Positions 43,908-52,639 are shown, counted from the first letter of the stretch. The stretch: 64,000 bases of DNA from Streptomyces sp. NBC_00663 (GCF_036226885.1 NZ_CP109027.1:4712001-4776000); one strand, 5' to 3'. A program made the numbers and translations. The notes: a model not told the origin generated them from the sequence alone.

Positions 43908-45893
43908 ATGGAAGAGCCGCGTCGCCTCGGCGGCCGGTACGAGCTGGGCCAGGTGCTCGGCCGTGGTGGCATGGCGGAGGTCTACCTCGCGCATGACACC
44001 CGGCTCGGCCGCACCGTGGCGGTGAAGACGCTGCGCGCGGACCTCGCACGCGACCCGTCCTTCCAGGCCCGGTTCCGCCGGGAGGCCCAGTCGGCCGCCT
44101 CGCTCAACCATCCCGCGATCGTCGCGGTCTACGACACGGGCGAGGACTACATCGACGGGGTCTCGATCCCGTACATCGTCATGGAGTACGTCGACGGCTC
44201 CACGCTGCGCGAACTCCTGCACTCCGGCCGCAAGCTGCTGCCGGAGCGCGCGATGGAGATGACGATCGGCATCCTTCAGGCCCTGGAGTACTCCCACCGC
44301 AACCAGATCGTCCACCGTGACATCAAGCCGGCCAACGTCATGCTGACGCGCAACGGCCAGGTCAAGGTCATGGACTTCGGCATCGCCCGCGCCATGGGCG
44401 ACTCCGGCATGACGATGACCCAGACGTCCGCGGTGATCGGCACGGCGCAGTACCTGTCGCCGGAGCAGGCGAAGGGCGAGCAGGTCGACCAGCGTTCGGA
44501 CCTCTACTCGACAGGCTGCCTCCTCTACGAACTCCTGACGGTCCGCCCCCCGTTCGTGGGCGACTCCCCGGTGGCCGTGGCCTACCAGCACGTCCGTGAG
44601 GAAGCACAGCCCCCGTCGGTCTTCGACCCCGAGATCACGCCCGAGATGGACGCGATCGTGCTGAAGGCCCTGGTCAAGGACCCGAACTACCGCTACCAGT
44701 CCGCCGACGAGATGCGCACCGACATCGAGGCGTGCCTGGACGGCCAGCCGGTCGCGGCCACGGCGGCGATGGGCTCGGTCGGCTACGGCGGCTACCCCGA
44801 CGACCAGCCGACGACCGCACTCCGCTCGACGGACGCCGGCGCCACGTCGATGCTCCCGCCGATGAACCCGGACGACCCGAACTACGGCGGCTACGACGAC
44901 CGCCCCGACCGCCGCCGCCAGAAGAAGAACAACACCTCCACAATCCTGCTGGTCGTGGCGGCTGTCCTGGTCCTGATCGGCGCGATCCTGATCGGGAAGT
45001 GGGCGTTCAGCGGCAACAACGCCGCCGACGACAAGGTGGCGGTGCCGACCTTCGTGGGCGAGAAGCTGGACACCGCCAAGAACATGGCCACGAACAGCGA
45101 CCTGAAGCTGAATCCCACCGAGAAGACGTGTGAGGACCAGCCCAAGGGCAAGATCTGCTCGCAGGACCCCGAGCCGGGCACCGACGTGGACAAGCAGTCC
45201 ACCATCAACGTGGTGGTCTCTACGGGCGCCCCGAAGGTGACCGTGCCGAGCGTGATCGGCGACCAGTACGAGGACGCCAAGACGAGGCTCGAGGGTGACG
45301 AATTCGGGCTCGTGGTCAAGAAGAAGGAGAAGGAGTCCACGGAGGAAACCGGCTCCGTCCTCGACCAGACCCCGGTCTTCGGCAAGGAAGTCGAAAAGGG
45401 CACGGAGATCACTCTCACCGTCGCCGTCGAGGTCCAGAAGTCCACGGTGCCGGATGTCGCGGGCAAGACCTGTGACGAGGCCAAGGCCCTGATGACGTCG
45501 AGCAACCTCACCGGCAACTGCGTCACCGACACGGAGACCGACGACGCCAACCTGGTCAACAAGGTCATCAGCACCGACCCCGGCATCGGCAACTCGGTCG
45601 ACAAGGGCTCCACGGTGACGATCCACCTCGGCAAGGCCAAGGAGAACCAGCAGGTTCAGGTTCCCCAGGACATCGCGGGCAAGAAGCTGAACGAGGTCAC
45701 GAAGACCCTCCAGAACCTGGGCCTCCAGGTACAGGTCCAGGGCTCCCAGGACGGCAACGCCACGGTCGTCACCTCCAACCCGACCCCGGGCAGCACCGTC
45801 AACAAGGGCGACACCATCACCCTGTTCACCACCGACCAGGGCGGCGGCGGCAACGACGGAGGCACCAACATCTTCGGCGGCACGACCGGATAG
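43908..45893 (+). CDS. pknB: Serine/threonine kinase PknB with four PASTA domains
   Basis: 661 residues. The kinase domain (about 1-275) has LGRGGMAEVYLA, VAVKTLRADLA, HRDIKPANVMLTRNGQVKVM and DFGIARAMG. A membrane helix is near residue 347 (ILLVVAAVLVLIGAILIGK). Four PASTA repeats follow, beginning VPTFVGEKL, VPSVIGDQY, VPDVAGKTC and PQDIAGKKL, which bind muropeptide or lipid II. It senses cell-wall state and phosphorylates FhaA/FhaB and division proteins. The related kinase gene pknA, next to pknB in mycobacteria, is absent here. Confidence 0.95.
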   Translation: MEEPRRLGGRYELGQVLGRGGMAEVYLAHDTRLGRTVAVKTLRADLARDPSFQARFRREAQSAASLNHPAIVAVYDTGEDYIDGVSIPYIVMEYVDGSTLRELLHSGRKLLPERAMEMTIGILQALEYSHRNQIVHRDIKPANVMLTRNGQVKVMDFGIARAMGDSGMTMTQTSAVIGTAQYLSPEQAKGEQVDQRSDLYSTGCLLYELLTVRPPFVGDSPVAVAYQHVREEAQPPSVFDPEITPEMDAIVLKALVKDPNYRYQSADEMRTDIEACLDGQPVAATAAMGSVGYGGYPDDQPTTALRSTDAGATSMLPPMNPDDPNYGGYDDRPDRRRQKKNNTSTILLVVAAVLVLIGAILIGKWAFSGNNAADDKVAVPTFVGEKLDTAKNMATNSDLKLNPTEKTCEDQPKGKICSQDPEPGTDVDKQSTINVVVSTGAPKVTVPSVIGDQYEDAKTRLEGDEFGLVVKKKEKESTEETGSVLDQTPVFGKEVEKGTEITLTVAVEVQKSTVPDVAGKTCDEAKALMTSSNLTGNCVTDTETDDANLVNKVISTDPGIGNSVDKGSTVTIHLGKAKENQQVQVPQDIAGKKLNEVTKTLQNLGLQVQVQGSQDGNATVVTSNPTPGSTVNKGDTITLFTTDQGGGGNDGGTNIFGGTTG

Positions 45894-45930
45894 GCGGCCC
45901 GCACGGAGGACTGACGCCGACTTACGGCAA

Positions 45931-45976
45931 CGAGTGAGCCCCGGTTCCCTGATTCTCAGGGGCCGGGGCTCACTCG
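45931..45976. terminator. Strong hairpin after pknB
   Basis: CGAGTGAGCCCCGG (45931-45944) and CCGGGGCTCACTCG (45963-45976) are perfectly complementary. An inner CCCTGA/TCAGGG pairing extends the stem. It closes the fhaA-pknB operon. Confidence 0.88.
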
Positions 45977-45990
45977 CGCTCGTGTCCTTA

Positions 45991-46196
45991 CATAGAGCCG
46001 TCCTCAGCGTCGCCATGCTCCTCCGCGACAGCGACGTCGCACGTCAGGTGCGCACGTACCTCCTCGACACGGAGTACCTGGCCCGCACCCAGCCTGTGGA
46101 TAACAACACCGACGCGAACTGATCGCGCTGCGCACCGGAGTCCAGCGCATCGAGCGACGGCTTCATCAGCACCACGACCGGCTGAAGCGACTCGAG
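45991..46196 (+). pseudogene. Remnant of a phage-regulator-like coiled-coil gene
   Basis: One frame (45991-46122) reads HRAVLSVAMLLRDSDVARQV and continues into TYLLDTEYLARTQP before a stop. Another frame (46122-46196) continues with ALRTGVQRIERRLHQHHDRL, a coiled-coil stretch. Such segments follow one another in Streptomyces proteins resembling phage regulatory or antirepressor proteins. There is no start domain, the frames are broken, and no ribosome site is seen, so this is a decayed piece. The family is stated from memory of similar proteins. Confidence 0.5.
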
Positions 46197-46206
46197 GGCG
46201 TGCGGG

Positions 46207-46350
46207 ATGGCTGCCAACGTCGTCGTGCAAGGCGGTCACGGAGACAGAGGGGTCGACATCATCGGGATCACGGCCGACGGACGACGCATGGTGGTCCAGT
46301 GCAAACGGTGCGCCCCCTACCTCACCATCGCCAGCCCGGACATCCTTCGC
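46207..46350 (+). pseudogene. Truncated Mrr-type restriction endonuclease fragment
   Basis: About 48 residues retain the Mrr catalytic core: VVVQGGHGDRGVDIIGITAD holds the G-x-D element and MVVQCKR the Q-x-K element of the PD-(D/E)xK nuclease fold, followed by APYLTIASPDI as in intact Streptomyces homologues. Nothing before or after matches a complete protein, and the downstream frame enters the antisense of the sortase gene. A defunct restriction gene is the best reading. It adjoins the phage-regulator-like remnant, and the two may derive from one gene. Confidence 0.6.
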
Positions 46351-46354
46351 TCAG

Positions 46355-47095
46355 TCAGCGCAGCTCCTTGGGCAACGTCCGCTCCCCGTCCACCTTCTGC
46401 ACCCGCACCAGCTCCCCCCACACCACATACCGGTACCGGGACGTGTACACCGGCGTGCAAGTGGTCAGCGTGATGTACTTGCCGGCCTTCTTCTTGCCGG
46501 ACTCCTTCGGGATGGCGCCCAGGACCTTCACGTTGTACTTCGACGTCTCCGGAAGGATCGCGTACGCCTTGTAGACGTACCACTTGTCCTTCGTCTCGAA
46601 GACGATCGGGTCGCCCTTCTCGATCTTGTCGATGTTGTGGAACTTGGCGCCGTGGCCGTCCCGGTGGGCGGCGAGGGTGAAGTTGCCGTCCTTGTCGGTC
46701 GAGGGGAGCGTGGCCTTGATCGGGTCCGTGTAGTAGCCCGCCACACCGTCGTTGAGGATCTTCGTCGACGTGCCCTTCTCGACCAGGACCTCGCCGTTCT
46801 TCATCGCCGGGACGTGCAGGAAGCCGATGCCGGCGCCGGTGTCCAGGGCTCCCGGCCCCGTGTTCTGGGCCCAGTTGTCGCGGACCTTGTCGGCCTGTTT
46901 GTCGGCCGCGCGGTCGGCGATGACGTTCGTCCACCAGAGGGAGTACACGACGAACAGACCCAGGACCAGGCCCGCGGTGATGAGGAGTTCACCGAAGACA
47001 CTGATCGCCATCGCGATCGGGCCCATGCCGCGGCGCCGACGCGCAGCGGAAGGGGGCGTGTCGGTGTGCTCCTGGTGGTCGGTGGTGGCTGCCAC
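46355..47095 (-). CDS. srtE2: Class E sortase (SrtE2-like)
   Basis: 246 residues. A cytoplasmic leader with RRRR is followed by a membrane helix (FGELLITAGLVLGLFVVYSL), then the sortase barrel: LAAHRDGHGAKFHNID (catalytic His region), YITLTTCTPVYTSRYRYVVW (catalytic Cys in TLTTC and Arg after it). Class E enzymes of Streptomyces recognise LAxTG motifs and anchor long chaplins. The neighbouring SrtE1-like gene lies 14 bp upstream, as in S. coelicolor, from which the names are taken. Confidence 0.88.
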   Translation of the reverse strand: MAATTDHQEHTDTPPSAARRRRGMGPIAMAISVFGELLITAGLVLGLFVVYSLWWTNVIADRAADKQADKVRDNWAQNTGPGALDTGAGIGFLHVPAMKNGEVLVEKGTSTKILNDGVAGYYTDPIKATLPSTDKDGNFTLAAHRDGHGAKFHNIDKIEKGDPIVFETKDKWYVYKAYAILPETSKYNVKVLGAIPKESGKKKAGKYITLTTCTPVYTSRYRYVVWGELVRVQKVDGERTLPKELR

Positions 47096-47109
47096 TTGGT
47101 CATCTGCCC

Positions 47110-48132
47110 TTAATTGACGAGCGCATCCGGCTTGCCCTTGCTGCGCGGCCGTTCCTCGACCATCTTGCCCCAGACGATCAACCGGTACTTGCTGGTGAAC
47201 TCCGGCGTGCAGGTGGTGAGCGTGATGTAGCGACCCGGCGCCGTGAAACCCGACTGCGGCGGCACCGGGTTCAGCACACTCGTGTTGCTCGGCGACGTCA
47301 CCGGAAGCGACGACGTCATCTTGTACACGAAGTAGTCGTCCTGGGTCTCCACGACGATCTCATCGCCCTTGGTGAGACGGTTGATGTACCGGAACGGCTC
47401 GCCGTGCGTGTTCCGGTGCCCCGCCAGCCCGAAGTTGCCGCTCTTCGCGCTCGGCATCGCCGTCTTCAACGCGCCCTCGGAGTAGTGACCCACCATGCCC
47501 CGGTCGAGCACCTTCTTGTTGCTGACGCCCTCCGCTATCGGCACCACCACATCCAGCTTGGGAATGTGGAGGAGGGCGAAACCCTGCCCGGCCTCGAACT
47601 CGCCCGGCGCCCGCTGCCCGCTCTCCCACTCCTCCTGGAGGTTGCTCGCCTCCTTGCCGGCCTGCGCATGCGCCCGGACGTTCGTCCACCACAACTGGTA
47701 CGTGACGAACAGCAGCATCAGCACGCCGGTGGTGATGAACACCTCACCGATCGCCCGGCTCGCGAGCACCCCAGGACTGGGCTTGCGGGCCTTCGCCCTG
47801 CGGCGGGCCTCGACACGGGAGAGGGGGGACGCGGAGTCCTCCGGCTCTTCCTCCGGCGCCGTCGGCTCCGCCCGTCTGCCCCCATGACGCCCGCCACGCC
47901 GCTTGGCGGCCTTTCTCCGGGCCGCACGACCACCGGTGGGGGTTCCGGTGGCTGCTGATGCGGACGAGACGCCAGAGGGCGACGTAGCCTCATCTATTCG
48001 CTCCGGCAGGTCGGAGAGCCTGAGTGCCACCGTCTCGTCATCGAGGGGCGGCACATAAGACTCGTAGGACTCGTACGGCTGCTGCTCCCCGTACGAGGCC
48101 TCCGACTCGCGCTCGGGGCGCAGTGCGGTCAC
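47110..48132 (-). CDS. srtE1: Class E sortase (SrtE1-like) with long cytoplasmic N-terminal region
   Basis: 340 residues from the GTG at 48132, which overlaps the pabA stop (GTGA). About 135 residues precede the membrane helix (IGEVFITTGVLMLLFVTYQL). They are Tyr/Glu/Ser-rich, then strongly basic (RKAAKRRGGRHGGRR). The catalytic domain has LAGHRNTHGEPFRYINR and YITLTTCTPEFTSKYRLIVW with the Cys and Arg. It anchors LAxTG proteins such as chaplins, needed for aerial growth. The long leader may act in regulation or localisation. Confidence 0.88.
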   Translation of the reverse strand: MTALRPERESEASYGEQQPYESYESYVPPLDDETVALRLSDLPERIDEATSPSGVSSASAATGTPTGGRAARRKAAKRRGGRHGGRRAEPTAPEEEPEDSASPLSRVEARRRAKARKPSPGVLASRAIGEVFITTGVLMLLFVTYQLWWTNVRAHAQAGKEASNLQEEWESGQRAPGEFEAGQGFALLHIPKLDVVVPIAEGVSNKKVLDRGMVGHYSEGALKTAMPSAKSGNFGLAGHRNTHGEPFRYINRLTKGDEIVVETQDDYFVYKMTSSLPVTSPSNTSVLNPVPPQSGFTAPGRYITLTTCTPEFTSKYRLIVWGKMVEERPRSKGKPDALVN

Positions 48133-48767
48133 GCCGTGGCCCTGCCCACCACCGGGGCCAGCCCCGCAGATCGCGCCACCGCACCCTGGTCGCCGCACTC
48201 CACCAGCCAGTTGGCCAGCATCTGGTGACCGTGCTCGGTGAGCACCGACTCGGGATGGAACTGAACGCCCTCGACCGGCAGTTCACGGTGCCTCAGGCCC
48301 ATGATGATGCCGTCGTGGGTCCGGGCGGTCACTTCCAGTTCGGCCGGGACCGTCTCCGGCTCGGCGGCGAGCGAGTGATAGCGGGTCGCGGTGAAGGGCG
48401 TCGGCAGCCCGGCGAACACACCCTTGCCCTCGTGCTCCACCAACGACGTCTTGCCGTGCAGCAGCTCAGGCGCCCGGTCCACGACACCGCCGTACGCCAC
48501 CTGCATCGACTGCATGCCCAGGCAGACACCGAACACCGGCACCCCGGTCGCCGCACAGTGGCGGACCATCTCGATGCAGACCCCCGCCTCCTCCGGCGTA
48601 CCCGGGCCCGGCGAGAGCAGCACACCGTCGAAACCGTCCTGGGCGTGCGCCGTCGACACCTCGTCGTTGCGCAGCACCTCGCACTCGGCGCCCAGCTGGT
48701 ACAGGTACTGCACCAGGTTGAAGACGAAGCTGTCGTAGTTGTCGACGACGAGAATCCGCGCACTCAC
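48129..48767 (-). CDS. pabA: Anthranilate/aminodeoxychorismate synthase glutaminase component (PabA/TrpG)
   Basis: 212 residues from the GTG at 48767, inside the stop of the small upstream gene. It is a class I glutamine amidotransferase: ILVVDNYDSFVFNLVQYL at the start, SPGPGTPEEAG (oxyanion strand), GVCLGMQ with the nucleophilic Cys and VQFHPES with the catalytic His-x-Glu. It supplies ammonia to PabB or TrpE. The same gene sits near pknB in mycobacteria. It is translationally coupled to the downstream sortase gene. Confidence 0.93.
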   Translation of the reverse strand: MSARILVVDNYDSFVFNLVQYLYQLGAECEVLRNDEVSTAHAQDGFDGVLLSPGPGTPEEAGVCIEMVRHCAATGVPVFGVCLGMQSMQVAYGGVVDRAPELLHGKTSLVEHEGKGVFAGLPTPFTATRYHSLAAEPETVPAELEVTARTHDGIIMGLRHRELPVEGVQFHPESVLTEHGHQMLANWLVECGDQGAVARSAGLAPVVGRATA

Positions 48768-48925
48768 TGGTTGTCCACCGTCACATCGTTGAAGGGCAGC
48801 AGCGGCTCCGCCCACGGGAAGACGTACTGGAAGAGGACGTAGACCACAGCAAGCGCCAGCACGAGTGAGAGCAACGCCTTCACCCACGCGTTCCCCGGCA
48901 GATGCCGCCAGATCCAGCCGTACAT
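48764..48925 (-). CDS. Small membrane protein upstream of pabA
   Basis: 53 residues from the ATG at 48925. A basic/aromatic start (MYGWIWRHLPGNAWVKALL) leads into one helix (SLVLALAVVYVLFQYVFPW) and a short outer tail. The stop overlaps the pabA GTG (GTGA), and the arrangement suggests a real, cotranscribed gene. Function unknown. An in-frame start at 48973 is less likely. Confidence 0.75.
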   Translation of the reverse strand: MYGWIWRHLPGNAWVKALLSLVLALAVVYVLFQYVFPWAEPLLPFNDVTVDNQ

Positions 48926-48977
48926 GCCGTCCCTTCCGTCGCACCACGGCACCAGACTCACGCCGTACCGCACCAGA

Positions 48978-49679
48978 CTAACGGCGCAGGGCCGGTGGTT
49001 TCCCTGCCTCCACAGGCTGTGTGGAGTCCAGATGCGCCCACACGATCAGGCGGTGGCTGTGACCCCACTCCGGATCGCACGTGGTCAGGGTGAGATAGCG
49101 GCCCGACCGCTCGTACCCCGACTTACGTGGCACAGGATCGATCACCTCAACGTCCGTGGGAACGGTTTTGTAGGGCCCTTTGTCGATCCGATACGTGAAC
49201 CAGGTCGTCCCGTCCGTCAGCACCACCGCATCCCCGCGCCGCAGCTTCGGGAAGTCCTTGAACGGGTCGCCGTACGTACGCCGATGCCCCGCCACAGAGA
49301 AGTTGCCCTCCCCACCCAGCTGCGCGGTGCGCGCGTAGTGACCGAGGCCCTTCTTCAGCGTGCCGACGCCGGTGCCCTCCAGCACCGGCTTGTTCCACGT
49401 GAAACCAAGACGCGGGATGTACATGATCGCGAAGGGTTTGTCCTTCTTGTACGGCGCCGGAGCGGACGGAGTCGCGGAGGCCTCGGCACCCCCGGTGCTC
49501 CTCGGCTGCTCCACCTGCCCCTTCGACCACTCCTCCTGGAGCTGGTCGATCTGCTCGCCCATGACGTCGTCGGCCTTCACGCCGGTCCAGAACAGCACGT
49601 AGACCACGAAGAGGACTATGACCGCGCCGATGGTGATGCAGAGTTCGCTGAGGGTCCTGATGACAAGACGTACACGCAC
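48978..49679 (-). CDS. Third class E sortase
   Basis: 233 residues from a GTG. The membrane helix is LCITIGAVIVLFVVYVLFW. Catalytic motifs are VAGHRRTYGDPFKDFP (His) and YLTLTTCDPEWGHSHRLIVW (Cys). After the Cys it has DPEWGHSHR where the other two have TPxFTSxYR, so it is a more distant paralogue and may recognise other substrates. A one-mismatch parS-like sequence lies inside it. It is preceded on the same strand by the DUF881 gene. Confidence 0.85.
   Translation of the reverse strand: MRVRLVIRTLSELCITIGAVIVLFVVYVLFWTGVKADDVMGEQIDQLQEEWSKGQVEQPRSTGGAEASATPSAPAPYKKDKPFAIMYIPRLGFTWNKPVLEGTGVGTLKKGLGHYARTAQLGGEGNFSVAGHRRTYGDPFKDFPKLRRGDAVVLTDGTTWFTYRIDKGPYKTVPTDVEVIDPVPRKSGYERSGRYLTLTTCDPEWGHSHRLIVWAHLDSTQPVEAGKPPALRR
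49392..49405. promoter_or_regulatory. parS-like sequence with one mismatch
   Basis: GTTCCACGTGAAAC differs from the parS 14-mer at one base and lies inside the third sortase gene, about 4.3 kb from the perfect site at 53715. Single-mismatch sites are known to occur among Streptomyces parS sites, but binding strength cannot be judged. Confidence 0.55.
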
Positions 49680-49698
49680 CGGCGGCTCCCGGAGAGAC

Positions 49699-50478
49699 CT
49701 ACTCCACAGGCTTGGCGTACTGCAGATCCACTGTGCCCGAGTAGCCGGGCAGAGTCACCGTGCCGTCGTCCTCGACTTTCCATCCGAGGCCGTAGACGTT
49801 GACGTAGACCATGTAGTTCTGGATCGCCTTGCTGGCCGCCAGCGACTGCCTCAGCTTCTCCGGGTCCCCGACCGCCGTGATCTTGTACGGCGGTGAGTAG
49901 ACCCGGCCCTGAAGGATGAGCGTGTTGCCCACGCAGCGAACAGCGCTGGTGGAGATCAGCCGCTGATCCATGACCTTGATGCCCTGGGCCCCGCCCTGCC
50001 ACAGCGCGTTCACCACGGCCTGGAGGTCCTGCTGGTGGATGACCAGGTAGTCGGGCTGCGGCTCGGGGTAGCCGGGGAGCTTCGCCGTCGCGTCCGGCGG
50101 AGCGTCGTTGAGGGTGACGCTGACCGCCTCGCCCTTCAGCTTCTGAGTGCCCGCCTTCTTCTCCAGCGCCGACAACTTCTCGTCCTCGGCCCGCGTGGAA
50201 CCGTCGTCCCGCTCGGCCAGCGCCTCCACATCGTCCCGCAGGGCACCGTTGGACTCGTCGAGCTGTCCGTTCTTGTGGCTGCGCTCCAGGATCAGGTCGG
50301 AAAGCTTCAGCAGCGAGGCATCCGTGCGGATATTGGTGCCCTTGGCCGTATTGAAGCTGGTGAAGAAAATGAGGCCGGCGAGCGCGAAGACGGCCACCGT
50401 GAGCAGCCGGACGGGCCGGAAACGTCGGCCGCGGACAGGGGTGGATTCCATCCCCTGGGGGTTGGCAGAATTGCTCAA
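49699..50478 (-). CDS. DUF881 family protein
   Basis: 259 residues. A cytoplasmic Arg-rich head and one membrane helix (LLTVAVFALAGLIFFTSF) are followed by a coiled-coil segment (LDESNGALRDDVEALAERDD) and the DUF881 domain (PDYLVIHQQDLQAVVNALW, GGAQGIKVMDQRLISTS, YSPPYKITAVGD). This membrane-anchored family is a fixed neighbour of crgA in actinobacteria and of division genes in Firmicutes. A role at the septum is an inference. Confidence 0.9.
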   Translation of the reverse strand: MSNSANPQGMESTPVRGRRFRPVRLLTVAVFALAGLIFFTSFNTAKGTNIRTDASLLKLSDLILERSHKNGQLDESNGALRDDVEALAERDDGSTRAEDEKLSALEKKAGTQKLKGEAVSVTLNDAPPDATAKLPGYPEPQPDYLVIHQQDLQAVVNALWQGGAQGIKVMDQRLISTSAVRCVGNTLILQGRVYSPPYKITAVGDPEKLRQSLAASKAIQNYMVYVNVYGLGWKVEDDGTVTLPGYSGTVDLQYAKPVE

Positions 50479-50619
50479 CGTACCCTTATCTCCTTCGGCG
50501 CCGCGGAAGCACTACGCTAACGGACGCCCGGGGGAGCACTCAGTGTCCCCTTGTACGCTGCCCCGAGCCCGACCCAGCTACCTGCGCGGCCACGCAGCGC
50601 ATCGACAGGAGAGACCCTC

Positions 50620-50874
50620 GTGCCGAAGTCACGTATCCGCAAGAAGGCCGATTACACGCCGCCGCCGGCGAAGCAGGCGACCAGCATCAAGCTGAACAGC
50701 CGCGCCTGGGTCGCGCCCGTCATGCTGGCCCTGTTCGTCATCGGGCTGGCCTGGATCGTCGTCTTCTATGTGACGGACGGCTCGCTGCCCATCGACGCGC
50801 TGGACAACTGGAACATCGTGGTGGGCTTCGGCTTCATCGCCGCCGGATTCGGCGTCTCCACCCAGTGGAAGTAG
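50620..50874 (+). CDS. crgA: Cell division regulator CrgA
   Basis: 84 residues from the GTG at 50620 after GGAGAG. The start VPKSRIRKKADYTPPP is typical. It has two membrane helices (PVMLALFVIGLAWIVVFYVT and NIVVGFGFIAAGFGVSTQW). In S. coelicolor CrgA inhibits FtsZ ring formation and coordinates sporulation septation. The divergent DUF881 gene and following rhomboid and ppiA genes match the conserved actinobacterial layout. Confidence 0.95.
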   Translation: MPKSRIRKKADYTPPPAKQATSIKLNSRAWVAPVMLALFVIGLAWIVVFYVTDGSLPIDALDNWNIVVGFGFIAAGFGVSTQWK

Positions 50875-50895
50875 CTCTCCCCAGGGCTATTCACT

Positions 50896-50967
50896 GAGTT
50901 ATCCACAGATCGCTGAAGTATCCACAGGCTACCTGGGGACAATAGAACGACGATCTGTGGATAACTC
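50896..50967. repeat. 17-bp perfect inverted repeat built from DnaA-box sequences
   Basis: GAGTTATCCACAGATCG (50896-50912) and its exact complement CGATCTGTGGATAACTC (50951-50967) flank 38 bp that hold another GTATCCACA (50918-50926) and a nested CAGG/CCTG dyad. Each outer arm contains TTATCCACA, the perfect bacterial DnaA box. It lies between convergent crgA and rhomboid genes, so it could act as terminator, DnaA-binding site, or both. A further TGTGGACAA is at 51116-51124. Confidence 0.75.
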
Positions 50968-51139
50968 ACAGAGGGTTGACGCCGGTACGACTGCCACACC
51001 GGCCTCCGCAAGCCTGTTCGCCCTCTGTTCGCCCCCTGCCTGACCTGCGAAAACACGGGTCAGCGACAGGGGGCACAGTTGTTCGCGCACGCTATGCACA
51101 AGATTCGCAACCCGCTGTGGACAACCGGGCTTCTCGCGC

Positions 51140-52024
51140 TCAGATGAGCTGCGTGGTGCGCACCAGCGTCATGACGACGACCACGACGAGGACCAGCGCG
51201 CAGGTGCCGTACTGGACGAGGGCGCGGCGCTCGCGCGGGGCGTGGACCATGGCGTAGCCGATGACGACGCCGCCGACGAGGCCGCCGATGTGGGCCTGCC
51301 AGGAGATGTTCGACCAGCCGAAGGTGAAGATCAGGTTGATCACGAGCAGGGCGATGATCGGCCGCATGTCGTACTGGAGCCTGCGCATGAGGACGGCTGT
51401 GGCGCCGAAGAGGCCGAAGATGGCGCCGGATGCCCCGAGGGTGGCGGTGGTCGGGGAGGCCAGCAGGTAGGCCAGGGCGCTGCCGCAGAGGCCCGAGACC
51501 AGGTAGAGCGTGAGGTAGCGGGCTCGGCCGAGGGCCGCTTCGAGGGGGGCGCCGAGGAACCACAGGCTGAGCATGTTGAAGCCGATGTGCCAGATCTCCT
51601 GGTGGGTGAACATCGAGGTCACCAGGCGGTACCACTGGCCGTCCGCGACGCCCTCGGTGGGCGTGAAGGGTGCCGGTGGCCAGGCGCCGATCAGGACGAG
51701 GTCGCTGAGGAGCGACGACGACACCTGAACGGCGATGAACACGGCGAGGTTGATACCGACGAGGATCTTGGTGACGAGCCGTGGGTCGGAGGTGACCGTG
51801 CCGCCGGCGAGTGTGCGGGGTGTTGCCGCGTCGGGGGCGTGGCCGGTGCCGGAGCCGCCGCGGACGCAGTCGGGGCACTGGAAGCCGACGGAGGCGCTGA
51901 CCATGCATTCCGGGCAGATCGGGCGTTCGCAGCGGGTGCAGCGGATGCCGGTCTCGCGGTCGGGGTGGCGGTAGCAGCCGGGCAGGCCCTGTTCCTGCTG
52001 TGGGCTGCCTGGCGCCTGGTCCAT
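51140..52024 (-). CDS. Rhomboid family intramembrane serine protease with zinc-finger N terminus
   Basis: 294 residues. A B-box-like zinc motif (CYRHPDRETGIRCTRCERPI then CPECM, CPDCV) is followed by six or seven membrane segments. Catalytic features are LGASGAIFGLFG (Ser) and WQAHIGGLVGG (His), with MFTHQEIWHIGFNMLSLWFL as the upstream HxxxN element. It cleaves membrane proteins within the bilayer; substrates are unknown. It is conserved beside crgA/ppiA in Streptomyces. Confidence 0.92.
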   Translation of the reverse strand: MDQAPGSPQQEQGLPGCYRHPDRETGIRCTRCERPICPECMVSASVGFQCPDCVRGGSGTGHAPDAATPRTLAGGTVTSDPRLVTKILVGINLAVFIAVQVSSSLLSDLVLIGAWPPAPFTPTEGVADGQWYRLVTSMFTHQEIWHIGFNMLSLWFLGAPLEAALGRARYLTLYLVSGLCGSALAYLLASPTTATLGASGAIFGLFGATAVLMRRLQYDMRPIIALLVINLIFTFGWSNISWQAHIGGLVGGVVIGYAMVHAPRERRALVQYGTCALVLVVVVVMTLVRTTQLI

Positions 52025-52055
52025 GAGGTCGTCCCCTACGTCGTCGTATGCAATG

Positions 52056-52096
52056 AAACCGCCCCGCCCCTCCTTACGGATGAGCGGGGCGTTTGG
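52056..52096 (-). terminator. Terminator between ppiA and the rhomboid gene
   Basis: On the minus strand ACGCCCCGC pairs with GCGGGGCGG, followed by TTTC. The gap of 81 bp between the genes is otherwise short. The loop carries TAAGGAGG, which may be partly shared with initiation signals of the rhomboid gene. Confidence 0.7.
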
Positions 52097-52105
52097 TTCC
52101 CGGTG

Positions 52106-52639
<534 letters not shown>

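Noticed and set aside
46207..46473. An active Mrr restriction enzyme
   Set aside because: Only about 48 residues match. The N-terminal DNA-binding part is missing, and the C terminus runs into the antisense of a sortase gene.
50896..50967. A replication origin
   Set aside because: There are only a few boxes and no dnaA or dnaN neighbour. The Streptomyces oriC holds many boxes between those genes.
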